The notes: a model not told the origin generated them from the letters alone. A DNA stretch of 32,765 nt from Victivallaceae bacterium (GCA_021647315.1 JAKIUY010000049.1:1-32765); one strand, 5' to 3'; numbered from the stretch's first letter, positions 9,501 to 17,402 are shown. Program-made: numbers and translations.

Positions 9501-10409
9501 CATGTAGAACTGTCCAGTGAAGATGTCACATCCGACGGAACCCGCAGCGACTTTGATGGCAGTAATTGCAGCGATATTCTTTGGCAACATCAAACTGCCG
9601 GTATCGTCGGCGTCTGGACTGATGGCGTAGCGGCAAATTGGCAAGAACTTGGGTCTGCACCAAGAGATACTTGGGAAATCGTCGGCATCGGTGATTTTGA
9701 TGATAACGCCCATAGTGATGTACTCTGGCAGAATAAATTTGACGGTACAGTTGGTACTTGGGAAAGTGGGAATAGCAGCAATTGGCAAGAACTTGGGTCT
9801 GCACCAAGAGATACTTGGGAGATTGTTGGAACTGGTGACTTTGACGGCAATGACAAAGATGATATTCTCTGGCAGCACAAAACTGATGGTATGGTAGGTG
9901 TTTGGGAAAGTGGCGATTCTGGTAAATGGCAAGAACTTGGGTCTGCACCAAGAGACAGTTGGGAGATTGTTGGAACTGGTGACTTTGACGGCAATGACAA
10001 AGATGATATTCTCTGGCAGAATAAATTTGATGGAACTGTCGGAATGTGGGAAAGTGGCAATAACAACAATTGGCAAGAATTAGGTTCTACACCAAGAGAT
10101 ACATGGAAAATAGCCGGGATTGGTGATTTTAACGATAATGGCAAGGATGATATTCTTTGGCAGAATAAATTTGATGGTACAGTAGGTATCTGGGAAAGTG
10201 GGAATAGCAGCAATTGGCAAGAACTTGGGTCTGCACCAAGAGATAGTTGGGAAATTGCCGGAACTGGTGATTTTAATGGTAACGGTACTGATGATATTCT
10301 CTGGCGTGGAAAAACTTCTACGACCGTCGGCATGTGGGAAAGCGGTATTGCTGAAAACTGGCAAGAACTTGGGTCTGCACCATCCGACTGGAAGGTTTGC
10401 ATCGCATAG
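3574..10409 (+). pseudogene. Giant secreted multidomain protein, C-terminal 2,270 residues (metzincin zinc site, lipase-like domain, FG-GAP repeats)
   Basis: The frame is open from 3546 and reads SITETITHETAHLLGFQH at about 3603-3656. HETAHLLGFQH is the metzincin zinc motif HExxHxxGxxH, so the protease is cut only ~20 residues before its active site. Residues below are counted from the TTG at 3639, which lies inside the motif; the first ATG is at 3711. After the protease follow several Ig-like/FnIII-like modules (about 150-540), CARDB-like stretches (about 545-770), another FnIII-like unit (about 788-880) and a long region of unknown fold. A lipase-like alpha/beta hydrolase comes next: THG at 1341-1343, GHSRGG with Ser1465, a following FLDPH, and a later HSDVH as possible catalytic His. 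Then come Ig-like units and six FG-GAP-type repeats. The length, Asp/Asn-rich repeats, lack of Sec signal on the N-terminal half, and neighbouring HlyB/HlyD genes suggest a type I-secreted adhesin/hydrolase. Expression of this half is uncertain. Confidence 0.75.
9549..10409 (+). repeat. Six tandem 144-bp FG-GAP/VCBS-like coding repeats
   Basis: Units start at 9549, 9693, 9837, 9981, 10125 and 10269, exactly 144 bp apart. Each encodes GDFD.N..DDILWQ.K.DG.VG.WESG followed by NWQELGSAPRD.W. DNA identity is high, especially across ggcaagaacttgggtctgca, implying recent duplication or gene conversion. The D.D.N.. loops are the calcium-binding feature of FG-GAP propeller blades; six or seven such blades could close a beta-propeller. 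Confidence 0.85.
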
Positions 10410-10423
10410 AAAAACAAAACCTA

Positions 10424-10610
10424 CACCACAGAGAGCACAGAGAAAAAAAGAATATTCAGTTATTTGCTCTGTTTAGTTCGCCAAAGAGAATTTAAACAGA
10501 GCAAATAGATAAAACTATTAAAAACCCAATGCTTAGATTTTTTTGTGCAACAAAAAAAGTGAGCATTATCTTTTATTTTCTCTGTGTTCCTCTGTGTGCT
10601 CTGTGGTGAA
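10424..10610. repeat. CCACAGAG-type modular inverted repeat, copy B
   Basis: It begins 14 bp after the stop of the giant gene with caccacagagagcacagag and ends ctctgtgtgctctgtggtga. It shares with copy A the central gaatattcagttatttgctc / cagagcaaatagata module. It also carries a second hairpin module (aatgcttag...gtgagcatt around a T-run/A-run) that copy C shows as well. Confidence 0.85.
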
Positions 10611-10704
10611 AATATATTATCGTTACTGCTTGAAATATGAGCTTGGGGAACTATTGTAAAGTCGAAAACATACAGAATTAAATTTACTCAAAAGTGAAAC
10701 CATA

Positions 10705-11532
10705 ATGAATGAAAAAATAATTGTTCAAGGCTCTCCAATTACGATTTTATCAAAAGATTATAATGACTATATATGTATTACTGACCTTGCCAATGCGAAA
10801 GAGGGCGAAGCAAGAGCTGCGGATATAATAAAAAACTGGATTCGTAATCGTGGCACCCTTGAATTTATTGGAACCTGGGAACAAATGTATAATCCTGATT
10901 TTAAAGTGGTCGAATTCGACCACTTTAAAATAAATGCAGGACTTCCAAGCTTTGTCTTAAGTCCAGGATTGTGGATAAAAAGAACTAATGCAATTGGAAT
11001 ACTGGTCAAGTCAGGTCGTTATGGTGGAACCTATGCGCATAAGGATATTGCCTTTGAATTCTGTTCTGCAATTAATCCTTTATTCAAATTGTTTCTAATT
11101 AAAGAGTTTCAACGGCTCAAGGATGAAGAGAATGACCGCTTAAAACTTAGTTGGAATCTTCAGCGAACTCTTTCTAAAATCAATTACCGTATTCATACTG
11201 ATGCAATTAAACTATACTTGATTCCATTGGAACTTCCGCAAATAAAAATTAACTTTACCTATGCCACGGAGGCGGATTTACTTAATACTGCACTATTTGG
11301 AATGACTGCAAAAGAGTGGCGAAAAGAAAACCCTGATTTAAAGGGTAATATCCGAGATCATGCGACCATTGAACAGTTAGTCGTGCTATCAAATATGGAG
11401 AGTATTAATGCGATGCTTATCCAACAGGAACTTTCGCAAAAAAAACGGTTAATTCAACTTAATTCAATGGCTATTACACAAATGAAATCTCTCATTTCAA
11501 TAAATAATATTAACAAAAAATTGGAGAATTAA
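10705..11532 (+). CDS. KilA-N domain protein
   Basis: This is a 275-residue protein. The first ~115 residues match the KilA-N DNA-binding domain: YICITDLANA, AADIIKNWIRNR, LEFIGTWEQ, the ending GRYGGTYAHKDIAFEFCSAI and FKLFLIKEFQRLK. The C-terminal half has a TEADLLNTALFGMTAKEWR segment typical of the bacterial (non-phage) KilA-N group. KilA-N proteins occur in phages, large DNA viruses and scattered bacterial islands; their target is generally unknown. The gene sits between the giant secreted protein and the exporter, 3 bp before the next gene, so it is transcribed with the small gene that follows. It is flanked upstream by repeat copy B, which suggests it arrived as cargo. Confidence 0.82.
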   Translation: MNEKIIVQGSPITILSKDYNDYICITDLANAKEGEARAADIIKNWIRNRGTLEFIGTWEQMYNPDFKVVEFDHFKINAGLPSFVLSPGLWIKRTNAIGILVKSGRYGGTYAHKDIAFEFCSAINPLFKLFLIKEFQRLKDEENDRLKLSWNLQRTLSKINYRIHTDAIKLYLIPLELPQIKINFTYATEADLLNTALFGMTAKEWRKENPDLKGNIRDHATIEQLVVLSNMESINAMLIQQELSQKKRLIQLNSMAITQMKSLISINNINKKLEN

Positions 11533-11535
11533 AAG

Positions 11536-11838
11536 ATGGGCAAAAAGAGAAATTATATTGATGGGATTGAGACTATCAGTTTCATGGAAGGTATGGTTCA
11601 CATGGAGCTGTTCAACTACATTCCAACTAAGGATCAGCCAAAAGGGCAGCGTCCTGATATGGAAATTACCGAGGAATTGATTTTGACTCCTCAGGGCTTC
11701 TTAAGAGCTTTTGCCGCGATGCAGAACCTGGTCAACCAGTTGGAACAGGCTGGTGTGGTCAAGAAAAATGAGAATACAGCGGCAGACGAGGTTGTCACGC
11801 CTGAAGTGGTAAAAAATTCGTCACCTAATTTCAAATAA
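11536..11838 (+). CDS. Small conserved-looking protein of unknown function in the secretion locus
   Basis: The product is 100 residues long. I do not recognise a named family. The sequence shows a short beta-rich start (YIDGIETISFMEGMVHMELF), a central acidic part, then LILTPQGFLRAFAAMQNLVN, an amphipathic helix, and a charged tail. The ribosome site ggag lies at the end of the KilA-N gene. Its place next to a type I exporter and its size suggest an accessory protein of the secretion system, but that is inferred from context only. No membrane segment or signal peptide is visible. Confidence 0.65.
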   Translation: MGKKRNYIDGIETISFMEGMVHMELFNYIPTKDQPKGQRPDMEITEELILTPQGFLRAFAAMQNLVNQLEQAGVVKKNENTAADEVVTPEVVKNSSPNFK

Positions 11839-11840
11839 AT

Positions 11841-11970
11841 TTCACCACAGAGGACACAGAGAGCACAGAGAAAAATAATGGGTAATGCTTACATTTTTTG
11901 TTACACAAAAAATCTAAGCATTGGTACTATGTAAAAAAGAATATTCAGTTATTAAACACTCTGTGGTGAA
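11841..11970. repeat. CCACAGAG-type modular inverted repeat, copy C
   Basis: It starts 2 bp after the preceding stop with ttcaccacagaggacacaga and ends ctctgtggtgaa. Inside is a clear hairpin, aatgcttacattttttg / caaaaaatctaagcatt (with gttaca between), then the gaatattcagttatt word shared with copies A and B. Confidence 0.85.
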
Positions 11971-11989
11971 TAAAAAATAGGAGTAGTAG

Positions 11990-12361
11990 ATGGAAAGGGA
12001 TCCTTTTACTGGTAAGATTATTGGCTGTGCAATTGAAGTACATCGTGCGCTTGGCCCGGGTTTACTTGAATCAACCTATCAGCAGTGCCTGGCAAGAGAA
12101 CTGGAGCTCAATAATATTAGGTTTCAGTTAGAACATGCATTGCCGGTTGAATATAAAGGAGTCCGTTTAGATTGTGGATATCGTATTGATGTTCTGGTTG
12201 AAAACAATCTCATTCTGGAACTGAAGGCTGTTGAAGAAATAAAAGGGATTCACAAAGCACAATTGCTGACATATATGAAGCTGGCTGATATTCAAACTGG
12301 GTTGTTAATTAATTTCAATGTGAAGAGACTGATAGATGGCATCAGCAGATTTAAATTATGA
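11990..12361 (+). CDS. GxxExxY family protein (PD-(D/E)XK nuclease superfamily)
   Basis: The product is 123 residues, the usual length of the family. The signature GLLESTY (GxxExxY) follows HRALGPG at about residues 20-31. The PD-(D/E)XK-type core is visible as [19 protein letters not shown]: Asp, then Glu-Leu-Lys. A good ribosome site (aggag) precedes the ATG by 7 bases. The family is widespread in environmental bacteria, usually multi-copy, and its function is not settled. Here the gene is neatly bracketed by repeat copies C and D, so repeat-gene-repeat could be a single mobile unit. It is out of place in a secretion operon. Confidence 0.88.
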   Translation: MERDPFTGKIIGCAIEVHRALGPGLLESTYQQCLARELELNNIRFQLEHALPVEYKGVRLDCGYRIDVLVENNLILELKAVEEIKGIHKAQLLTYMKLADIQTGLLINFNVKRLIDGISRFKL

Positions 12362-12380
12362 AAAATAAAAATAAAAACTT

Positions 12381-12457
12381 TTAACCACAGAGCACACAAA
12401 GAGCACAGAGAAAAATAATTGGTAATGCTTAGAAAACTCTGTGCTCTCTGTGGTGAG
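12381..12457. repeat. CCACAGAG-type modular inverted repeat, copy D (short)
   Basis: It begins ttaaccacagagcacacaaa and ends ctctgtgctctctgtggtga. It keeps only half of the inner hairpin (ggtaatgcttag), so it looks like an internally deleted form of copy C. It lies between the GxxExxY gene and the ABC exporter. Confidence 0.82.
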
Positions 12458-12497
12458 AAAAAATCTTTGTTTGATAAATAGGTAAAAAAGTGAAAAT

Positions 12498-15065
12498 ATG
12501 GCTGAAAAAGAAAAAACTATAAATACCGGTCTTGAGTGCCTGCGCAGTCTGGCGGCTAATTTCTGCCGCGATGTCAATTTCGACGCGCTGCTTAATGATG
12601 AACTGGTAAATGAAATCACAGTTAATCCTGAAAAAGGTTTACTAGAATTAAGCAACAAATTAAGCTTGGTTGCTCAGTTTACGGCTGAAGCTGATCTAAA
12701 GGAAGATTATAAAGATTATATCGGTCCGTTACTGGTGCAACTGGACAATGATAACTGGATATGTATTGTCAATGCGGATGATCTCTACGGGACAGCAGAG
12801 GTAACGATTTTCGACCCGTTGGGGGGCGAACAGAAGTTATTGAAAATAGACTGCGATGAACTGCTGAAAAAAGTTAGTGGTGGCGCAACGCTTAAATTCA
12901 CCAATCTTTTTTCCGGTCAGGATGGAAAGAACAGTGGTCTCTATTGCGTTACCGCACTGGGCAAACATCATAACGTGGATATTGATGTCCGGCGTCTGCT
13001 ACATGAATATGCTGTTGAAGGCGATGAAATATCCGAAAGACTCTTCTATAAGATCATTAGCGATTACGGTATGAAGGTGAAAAAGATCTCCCTGCCATGG
13101 GATAAGCTTACCAAACTGGGCGAAGCACTGCCGGCAGTAGTTGAAACAAAATCCGGCGGTTATATTATTCTGGTCGGTATCAGGGAAGTTGAAGGCGAAA
13201 AACAGTTAGCAGTTGTCAATCCGGCTATCAAAATGAAACCGGGCGAACAATTTTTATTCTTCACGCAGGAACAGTATGAAGAAACCTGTACCGGCAAAGC
13301 ATGGCTTATTAAACGGGTCTATTCATTGACCGATGAAGAACAGCCATTCAGTCTGCGCTGGTTTATTCCTGAATTCATGAAATTGAAAGGGATCTTTACC
13401 CAAATTGCGCTTGCCGTGCTGATTATTACCGGTATTGCCCTGATTACCCCGCTCTTTTTTCAGATTGTCGTTGACAAGGTACTTATTCATGAGAGTTATA
13501 CAACGCTGAATGTGCTGGGCATCGGTATTATCATCGCACTGCTATTTAACGCCTTGATGGAATTTCTGCGCGGTTACCTGTTGCTGTTCGCGACCAACAA
13601 GATTGATATCAGAACCGCAACTAAAACCTTTGCTCACCTGATGAACCTGCCGGTTGATTTTTTTGAACGAATGTCTTCCGGGGTGCTGATAAAACACATG
13701 CAGCAGAGTGAAAAGATCCGTGGCTTCCTCTCCGGCAATCTCTTCTTCACTATTCTTGAACTCTTCTCACTGATAATATTTATTCCGTTCATGATGATTT
13801 ACAGTGTTAAACTGACGCTGATTGTATTAGGCTTTACTGCCATTATGGCACTGATTATCGCGACACTTATTAAACCTTTTCAGCGACGGTTGACCGAACT
13901 CTATCAGGCTGAAGGGAAAAAGCAGGGGATGTTAGTTGAGGCAATTCATGGTATCCGTACCGTAAAATCACTGGCACTTGAACCGATTCAGAAGAAAAAA
14001 TGGAATGATTCAACCGCTTATGCGATTACCCGTCACTTCAGAGTCGGTAAAATATCGCTGACCGCCAAGACCCTCAGTCAGTTGATTGAAAAATTGCTGA
14101 CGGTAACCATTATCTGGGTCGGAGCGATGAGCGTCTTCGATAAAGAGCTGACTGTCGGGGCACTGATTGCATTTCAAATGCTTTCCGGCCGTGTCACTGG
14201 ACCGTTAGTCCGGTTGGTTTCACTGATTCATGAATATCAGCAGACCGCCCTGTCGGTAAGAATGCTGGGCAATGTAATGAATGCCCCGCCCGAACCTGCC
14301 GGTGGTGGCGTTCACAATCCGATAAAAGGCAATATCTCATTTGCCAATGTTACATTCAAATATATCCCTGATACGCCAAATATTATCAATGATTTTTCAC
14401 TGGACATTCCTGCCGGCGCGACATTAGGCATAGTTGGACGTAGCGGTTCAGGGAAAACGACCATGACAAAATTGCTGCAGGGACTGTATCAGTTGCAAAG
14501 TGGGATCATTAAAATTGACGGCATTGATATTAAGGAAATCGATAAGGCACATCTGCGATCCAGTATCGGCGTGGTGTTGCAGGAAAACTATTTTTTCCAC
14601 GGTACAGTGCGTGAAAATATCAGTTTGACCAAACGGAACGCTTCGATCGAAGAAATTATTCATGCCGCAAAAATGGCCGGTGCCGATGAGTTTGTTCAGG
14701 ATCTTACGAAGGGCTATGATACCGTACTTGAAGAGAATGCTTCTAACCTGTCAGGAGGGCAAAAACAACGACTGGCAATCGCCCGGGCATTGCTGACAAA
14801 TCCGCCGATCCTGATTTTTGACGAAGCAACCAGCGCGCTTGACCCCGAAAGCGAAACCATCATTCAGCGCAATTTAGCCGCAATTGCTAAAGGGCGGACA
14901 GTAATTATTGTTTCACACCGTCTCTCAATTGTTCATGACTCCGACCGTATTCTGGTCATTGACAAAGGAGAACGCACGGCATTGGCACCGCATCAGGAGC
15001 TGGTAAAACAACCGGGCGTTTATCAGGAGTTCTGGCAGCAGCAGATGGGAAGGTATGGGGGCTAG
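12498..15065 (+). CDS. Type I secretion ABC transporter/permease with two degenerate C39-like domains
   Basis: The protein has 855 residues, about 130 more than typical HlyB/LapB proteins. The ATPase domain is complete: Walker A GRSGSGKT (647-654), signature LSGGQ (751-755), Walker B ILIFDE (about 771-776) and switch His807. Residues ~290-600 hold the six-helix ABC membrane domain. The N-terminus appears to contain two C39-peptidase-like domains in tandem: residues ~5-125 with NTG at 9-11, and ~140-265 with NSG at 145-147. In active C39 domains the middle residue of this motif is the catalytic Cys; here it is Thr and Ser, and the expected His position reads GGYIIL. Both are therefore probably substrate-docking C39-like domains, not peptidases. 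The protein would export the giant upstream protein together with the HlyD adaptor. Confidence 0.88.
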   Translation: MAEKEKTINTGLECLRSLAANFCRDVNFDALLNDELVNEITVNPEKGLLELSNKLSLVAQFTAEADLKEDYKDYIGPLLVQLDNDNWICIVNADDLYGTAEVTIFDPLGGEQKLLKIDCDELLKKVSGGATLKFTNLFSGQDGKNSGLYCVTALGKHHNVDIDVRRLLHEYAVEGDEISERLFYKIISDYGMKVKKISLPWDKLTKLGEALPAVVETKSGGYIILVGIREVEGEKQLAVVNPAIKMKPGEQFLFFTQEQYEETCTGKAWLIKRVYSLTDEEQPFSLRWFIPEFMKLKGIFTQIALAVLIITGIALITPLFFQIVVDKVLIHESYTTLNVLGIGIIIALLFNALMEFLRGYLLLFATNKIDIRTATKTFAHLMNLPVDFFERMSSGVLIKHMQQSEKIRGFLSGNLFFTILELFSLIIFIPFMMIYSVKLTLIVLGFTAIMALIIATLIKPFQRRLTELYQAEGKKQGMLVEAIHGIRTVKSLALEPIQKKKWNDSTAYAITRHFRVGKISLTAKTLSQLIEKLLTVTIIWVGAMSVFDKELTVGALIAFQMLSGRVTGPLVRLVSLIHEYQQTALSVRMLGNVMNAPPEPAGGGVHNPIKGNISFANVTFKYIPDTPNIINDFSLDIPAGATLGIVGRSGSGKTTMTKLLQGLYQLQSGIIKIDGIDIKEIDKAHLRSSIGVVLQENYFFHGTVRENISLTKRNASIEEIIHAAKMAGADEFVQDLTKGYDTVLEENASNLSGGQKQRLAIARALLTNPPILIFDEATSALDPESETIIQRNLAAIAKGRTVIIVSHRLSIVHDSDRILVIDKGERTALAPHQELVKQPGVYQEFWQQQMGRYGG

Positions 15066-15230
15066 GTTTGCGGGGGCGGGTTAGGGTTACGGGTTGGGAT
15101 ATGAATGGGTAATACGTTTTGCTCGGTCTTAAAAAGTGGATTATGCGCCAGGATGTCGCCTGTTGAAAACCACAAAGCGAACGTACTAGATGGAAATAGA
15201 ATTTCCTATTTAAATAAAAAAACAAAAATT

Positions 15231-16580
15231 ATGAAAAAAACAGAAAACAGAAATAATATTGCACCGGATGCGATTGAATATCAATCGGATGCGTTGGAGC
15301 TTGAACATAAAAAACTGCCATGGTTTGGACGTTGCGGCATACTTTTTATTGCTTTACTGATGACGGCAGTTGTGATTTGGGCATCGGTCTGCAAGGTGGA
15401 TACTGTAGTTGAAGCTAACGGTAAACTGATTGCCGTAACGCAGAATATCACCATGAAACCGCTTGAGCGCACGGTGATAAAAAAGATTAATGTAGTGGTG
15501 GGACAGGTTGTTAAAAAGAATCAAGTGCTGATAACCTTTGATCCGACTTTCAACCAGGCGGAAAAAGAACGCCTGGAGGAACAGCTCCAGAGTCTTGAAG
15601 CTCAGTATGCGCGTTTAAATGCTGAATGCAAAACACAAAACTATCCGATTAGTTCAGGTAAGAACGTAACCAATGACATGCGTAGTCAGATGGCTATTTT
15701 TCAAAAACGGGCAAAATTCCGTCAACAGCAATTACTCTATTTCACGCAGAACATGAGTCAAATAGAAGCCAGTATTTATTCCAACAAAGCAAGTTATACC
15801 AAGCAGCAGGAGCGACTTAAGGCTCTATGGAAAATTGAGCAGATGTTTGATAAACTTTACCGTAAGCAGAGTATTTCTCTTAAACAGCTACTCGAAACCC
15901 AGATTTCACGTCTGCAGATGGAATCAGAAGTTGATAAATTAAAAAACCGGACGGTTGAACTGAAACATGAACTGCTTTCAGCTGAAGCCTCAAAAAACTC
16001 ATTCATCGCTGAATGGAATAAAAATATTTCTGAAGAGATGGTTTCGGTAGAACGCGAGATCAACGGTGTTGAAAAACAGCTGGACAAGGCAATAAGGCTT
16101 AATTCATTGGTTGTTTTGCGCGCGCCCGCTGCGGCGGTAGTCCATGAGATCGCCCAGTTTTCCGCGGGCTCCGGGGTCCGAGAAGCAGAACCGTTGATCA
16201 CCCTGGTGCCGATTAACTGTAAAATCGAAGTGGAAGCCAATATCGTTCCACGGGATATCGGCAAGGTGAAAATCGGCGATGAAGTAAGAATTAAGCTCAA
16301 CGCATTCCCTTTCCAGAAACATGGTACGTTAGTCGGAAATTTACGCATTATTTCAGAAAATACTTTTCAGGATGGAGCTCCTATGCTGGGGGGACAGAAA
16401 CAGGCCGTCTATCATGCCAGAATTGTCATTGCCGGAAAATTGGAAAATGTGCCGGATAATTTCAGATTAATCCCCGGCATGGAGTTGAGAGCCGAAATCA
16501 AAGTTGGTAAACGACGGATTATTTCATACCTGCTGCACCCACTGATAAAAGCTCTGGATGAATCGATCCGTGAACCTTGA
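15231..16580 (+). CDS. HlyD-family membrane fusion protein of the type I secretion system
   Basis: This is a 449-residue protein from the ATG at 15231. The frame is open from 15105, but the upstream part is low-quality sequence with no ribosome site and is absent from the HlyD pattern, so the later ATG is preferred. A short cytoplasmic tail is followed by one membrane helix (about 33-52), then KPLERTVIKKINVVVGQVVK, the lipoyl-like half. A long coiled-coil hairpin (about 100-310) follows. The second half closes with VVLRAPAAAVVHEIAQFSAG and a beta-barrel region (DIGKVKIGDEVRIKLNAFPF). It bridges the ABC exporter and an outer-membrane TolC-type channel; no TolC gene is in the window. It lies 165 bp after the ABC gene. 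Confidence 0.88.
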   Translation: MKKTENRNNIAPDAIEYQSDALELEHKKLPWFGRCGILFIALLMTAVVIWASVCKVDTVVEANGKLIAVTQNITMKPLERTVIKKINVVVGQVVKKNQVLITFDPTFNQAEKERLEEQLQSLEAQYARLNAECKTQNYPISSGKNVTNDMRSQMAIFQKRAKFRQQQLLYFTQNMSQIEASIYSNKASYTKQQERLKALWKIEQMFDKLYRKQSISLKQLLETQISRLQMESEVDKLKNRTVELKHELLSAEASKNSFIAEWNKNISEEMVSVEREINGVEKQLDKAIRLNSLVVLRAPAAAVVHEIAQFSAGSGVREAEPLITLVPINCKIEVEANIVPRDIGKVKIGDEVRIKLNAFPFQKHGTLVGNLRIISENTFQDGAPMLGGQKQAVYHARIVIAGKLENVPDNFRLIPGMELRAEIKVGKRRIISYLLHPLIKALDESIREP

Positions 16581-16600
16581 CAGAAAAAATAATCCATAAC

Positions 16601-16737
16601 TAGACGGTACTCGAAAAGGTTTTCTGATTCGTTTAACACCGCTAAACAACTTGAGCGTTTGAGGTTGACCAATGTTTGCTTTTTGCGCTCGGAGATCGCA
16701 AGCTACTGAGTTCAGCAACCTTTTCGTGCATGGTCTA
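16601..16737. repeat. 137-bp MITE-like element with terminal inverted repeats
   Basis: The left end tagacggtactcgaaaaggt and the reverse complement of the right end, tagaccatgcacgaaaaggt, agree at the outer five and inner ten bases. The first 18 bases of the left end recur in inverted orientation at 32574-32591. No coding capacity. The structure is that of a non-autonomous miniature element. Confidence 0.6.
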
Positions 16738-16743
16738 AATAAT

Positions 16744-16793
16744 AAAACCAACCGGCAACAAAAAGCGTAAAACCAACCGGCAACAAAAAGCGT
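16744..16793. repeat. 25-bp tandem direct repeat (two copies)
   Basis: Two identical copies, 16744-16768 and 16769-16793, each containing ccaaccggcaacaaaaagcg. They are probably a slippage or MITE-edge duplication. Confidence 0.8.
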
Positions 16794-16907
16794 AAAAACA
16801 GGCGCAAGAAAATAAGTCGTAAAATATTTCATAATAGGCTAGCCGAGCCGTAGCGCCTGTATTGGTATCATATTTGTCCGCCTGCGTTTTTAAAACTACG
16901 GCGCGAC

Positions 16908-16942
16908 AGCCTACGCTTTCTACTTTGTTACAAGCGTAGGCT
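16908..16942. repeat. Perfect 11-bp hairpin
   Basis: agcctacgctt (16908-16918) and aagcgtaggct (16932-16942) form a perfect stem with a 13-nt loop. The right arm directly abuts the duplicated tRNA 3' fragment. Confidence 0.6.
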
Positions 16943-16960
16943 GGTACACCCGACGAGATT
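16942..16960 (-). repeat. Partial tRNA-Arg 3' end (19 bp duplicate)
   Basis: tggtacacccgacgagatt is identical to 17074-17092, the CCA/acceptor/T-arm end of the tRNA-Arg gene 132 bp away and in the same orientation. The similarity stops in the T loop. Such partial 3' copies typically mark tRNA-targeted integration, although the spacing is very short. Confidence 0.7.
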
Positions 16961-17073
16961 AACATTCGCTACGCTCATTACCGGCATTCGCCGGTTGCAG
17001 CCTCACTGCGTTCGCAAAGTCGAACTCTGGTCGTTCGCATCTCGTCGGGAATGTTTATTGGTGAAGAATATAG

Positions 17074-17150
17074 TGGTACACCCGACGAGATTCGAACTCA
17101 TGACCTTCTGCTCCGGAGGCAGACGCTCTATCCAGCTGAGCTACGGGTGC
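17074..17150 (-). tRNA. tRNA-Arg, anticodon CCG
   Basis: Read on the minus strand, the 77-nt gene begins gcacccgtagctcagctgga and ends cgggtgtacca, with encoded CCA. Acceptor arms pair (G1-U72 is a wobble), the D-arm has agctcagctggatagagc, and the anticodon stem tctgc/gcaga encloses ctccgga, giving anticodon CCG. The T-arm has gttcgaatc. CCG reads the CGG arginine codon. Confidence 0.95.
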
Positions 17151-17402
17151 TTATTATAAAACTGAAGAGCGTTAATATAGTGGATGAAACATTTTTTTAA
17201 AGTTACTAAGTGAATGAAAATTGCTAAATATAGATAAAGAAGTGTTTTTTACTCTCCGATATGACTTATGTCGCTATATTATATTAAAAAAGATTAAAAA
17301 AGTGAAAATATCTGAAAACTATGATTGAAAAAAATATATAAAAGATGATATTTATAGATAAATTATTTTAAAACCTATTTTCACCTATTTTTGGAGAGAC
17401 AA

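Larger units (their letters stand above)
16581..17073. other. Gene-free region of about 490 bp rich in repeats
   Basis: No convincing gene. It contains a MITE-like element (16601-16737), a 25-bp tandem duplication (16744-16793), an 11-bp perfect hairpin (16908-16942), a partial tRNA 3' end (16942-16960) and a cccgacgaga / tctcgtcggg inverted pair (16949-16958, 17040-17049). Confidence 0.7.

Noticed and set aside
9450-10417. Long minus-strand open frames opposite the FG-GAP repeats
   Set aside because: They mirror the 144-bp repeat and stay open only because the coding repeat lacks antisense stops; no ribosome sites or homologous motifs.
15105-15230. 42-codon N-terminal extension of the HlyD gene
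   Set aside because: No ribosome site, no similarity to the HlyD pattern, and a plausible ATG exists at 15231 directly before the usual cytoplasmic tail.
16942-16960. Possible second tRNA gene
   Set aside because: Only 19 bases of the 3' end are present; no anticodon or D arm follows.
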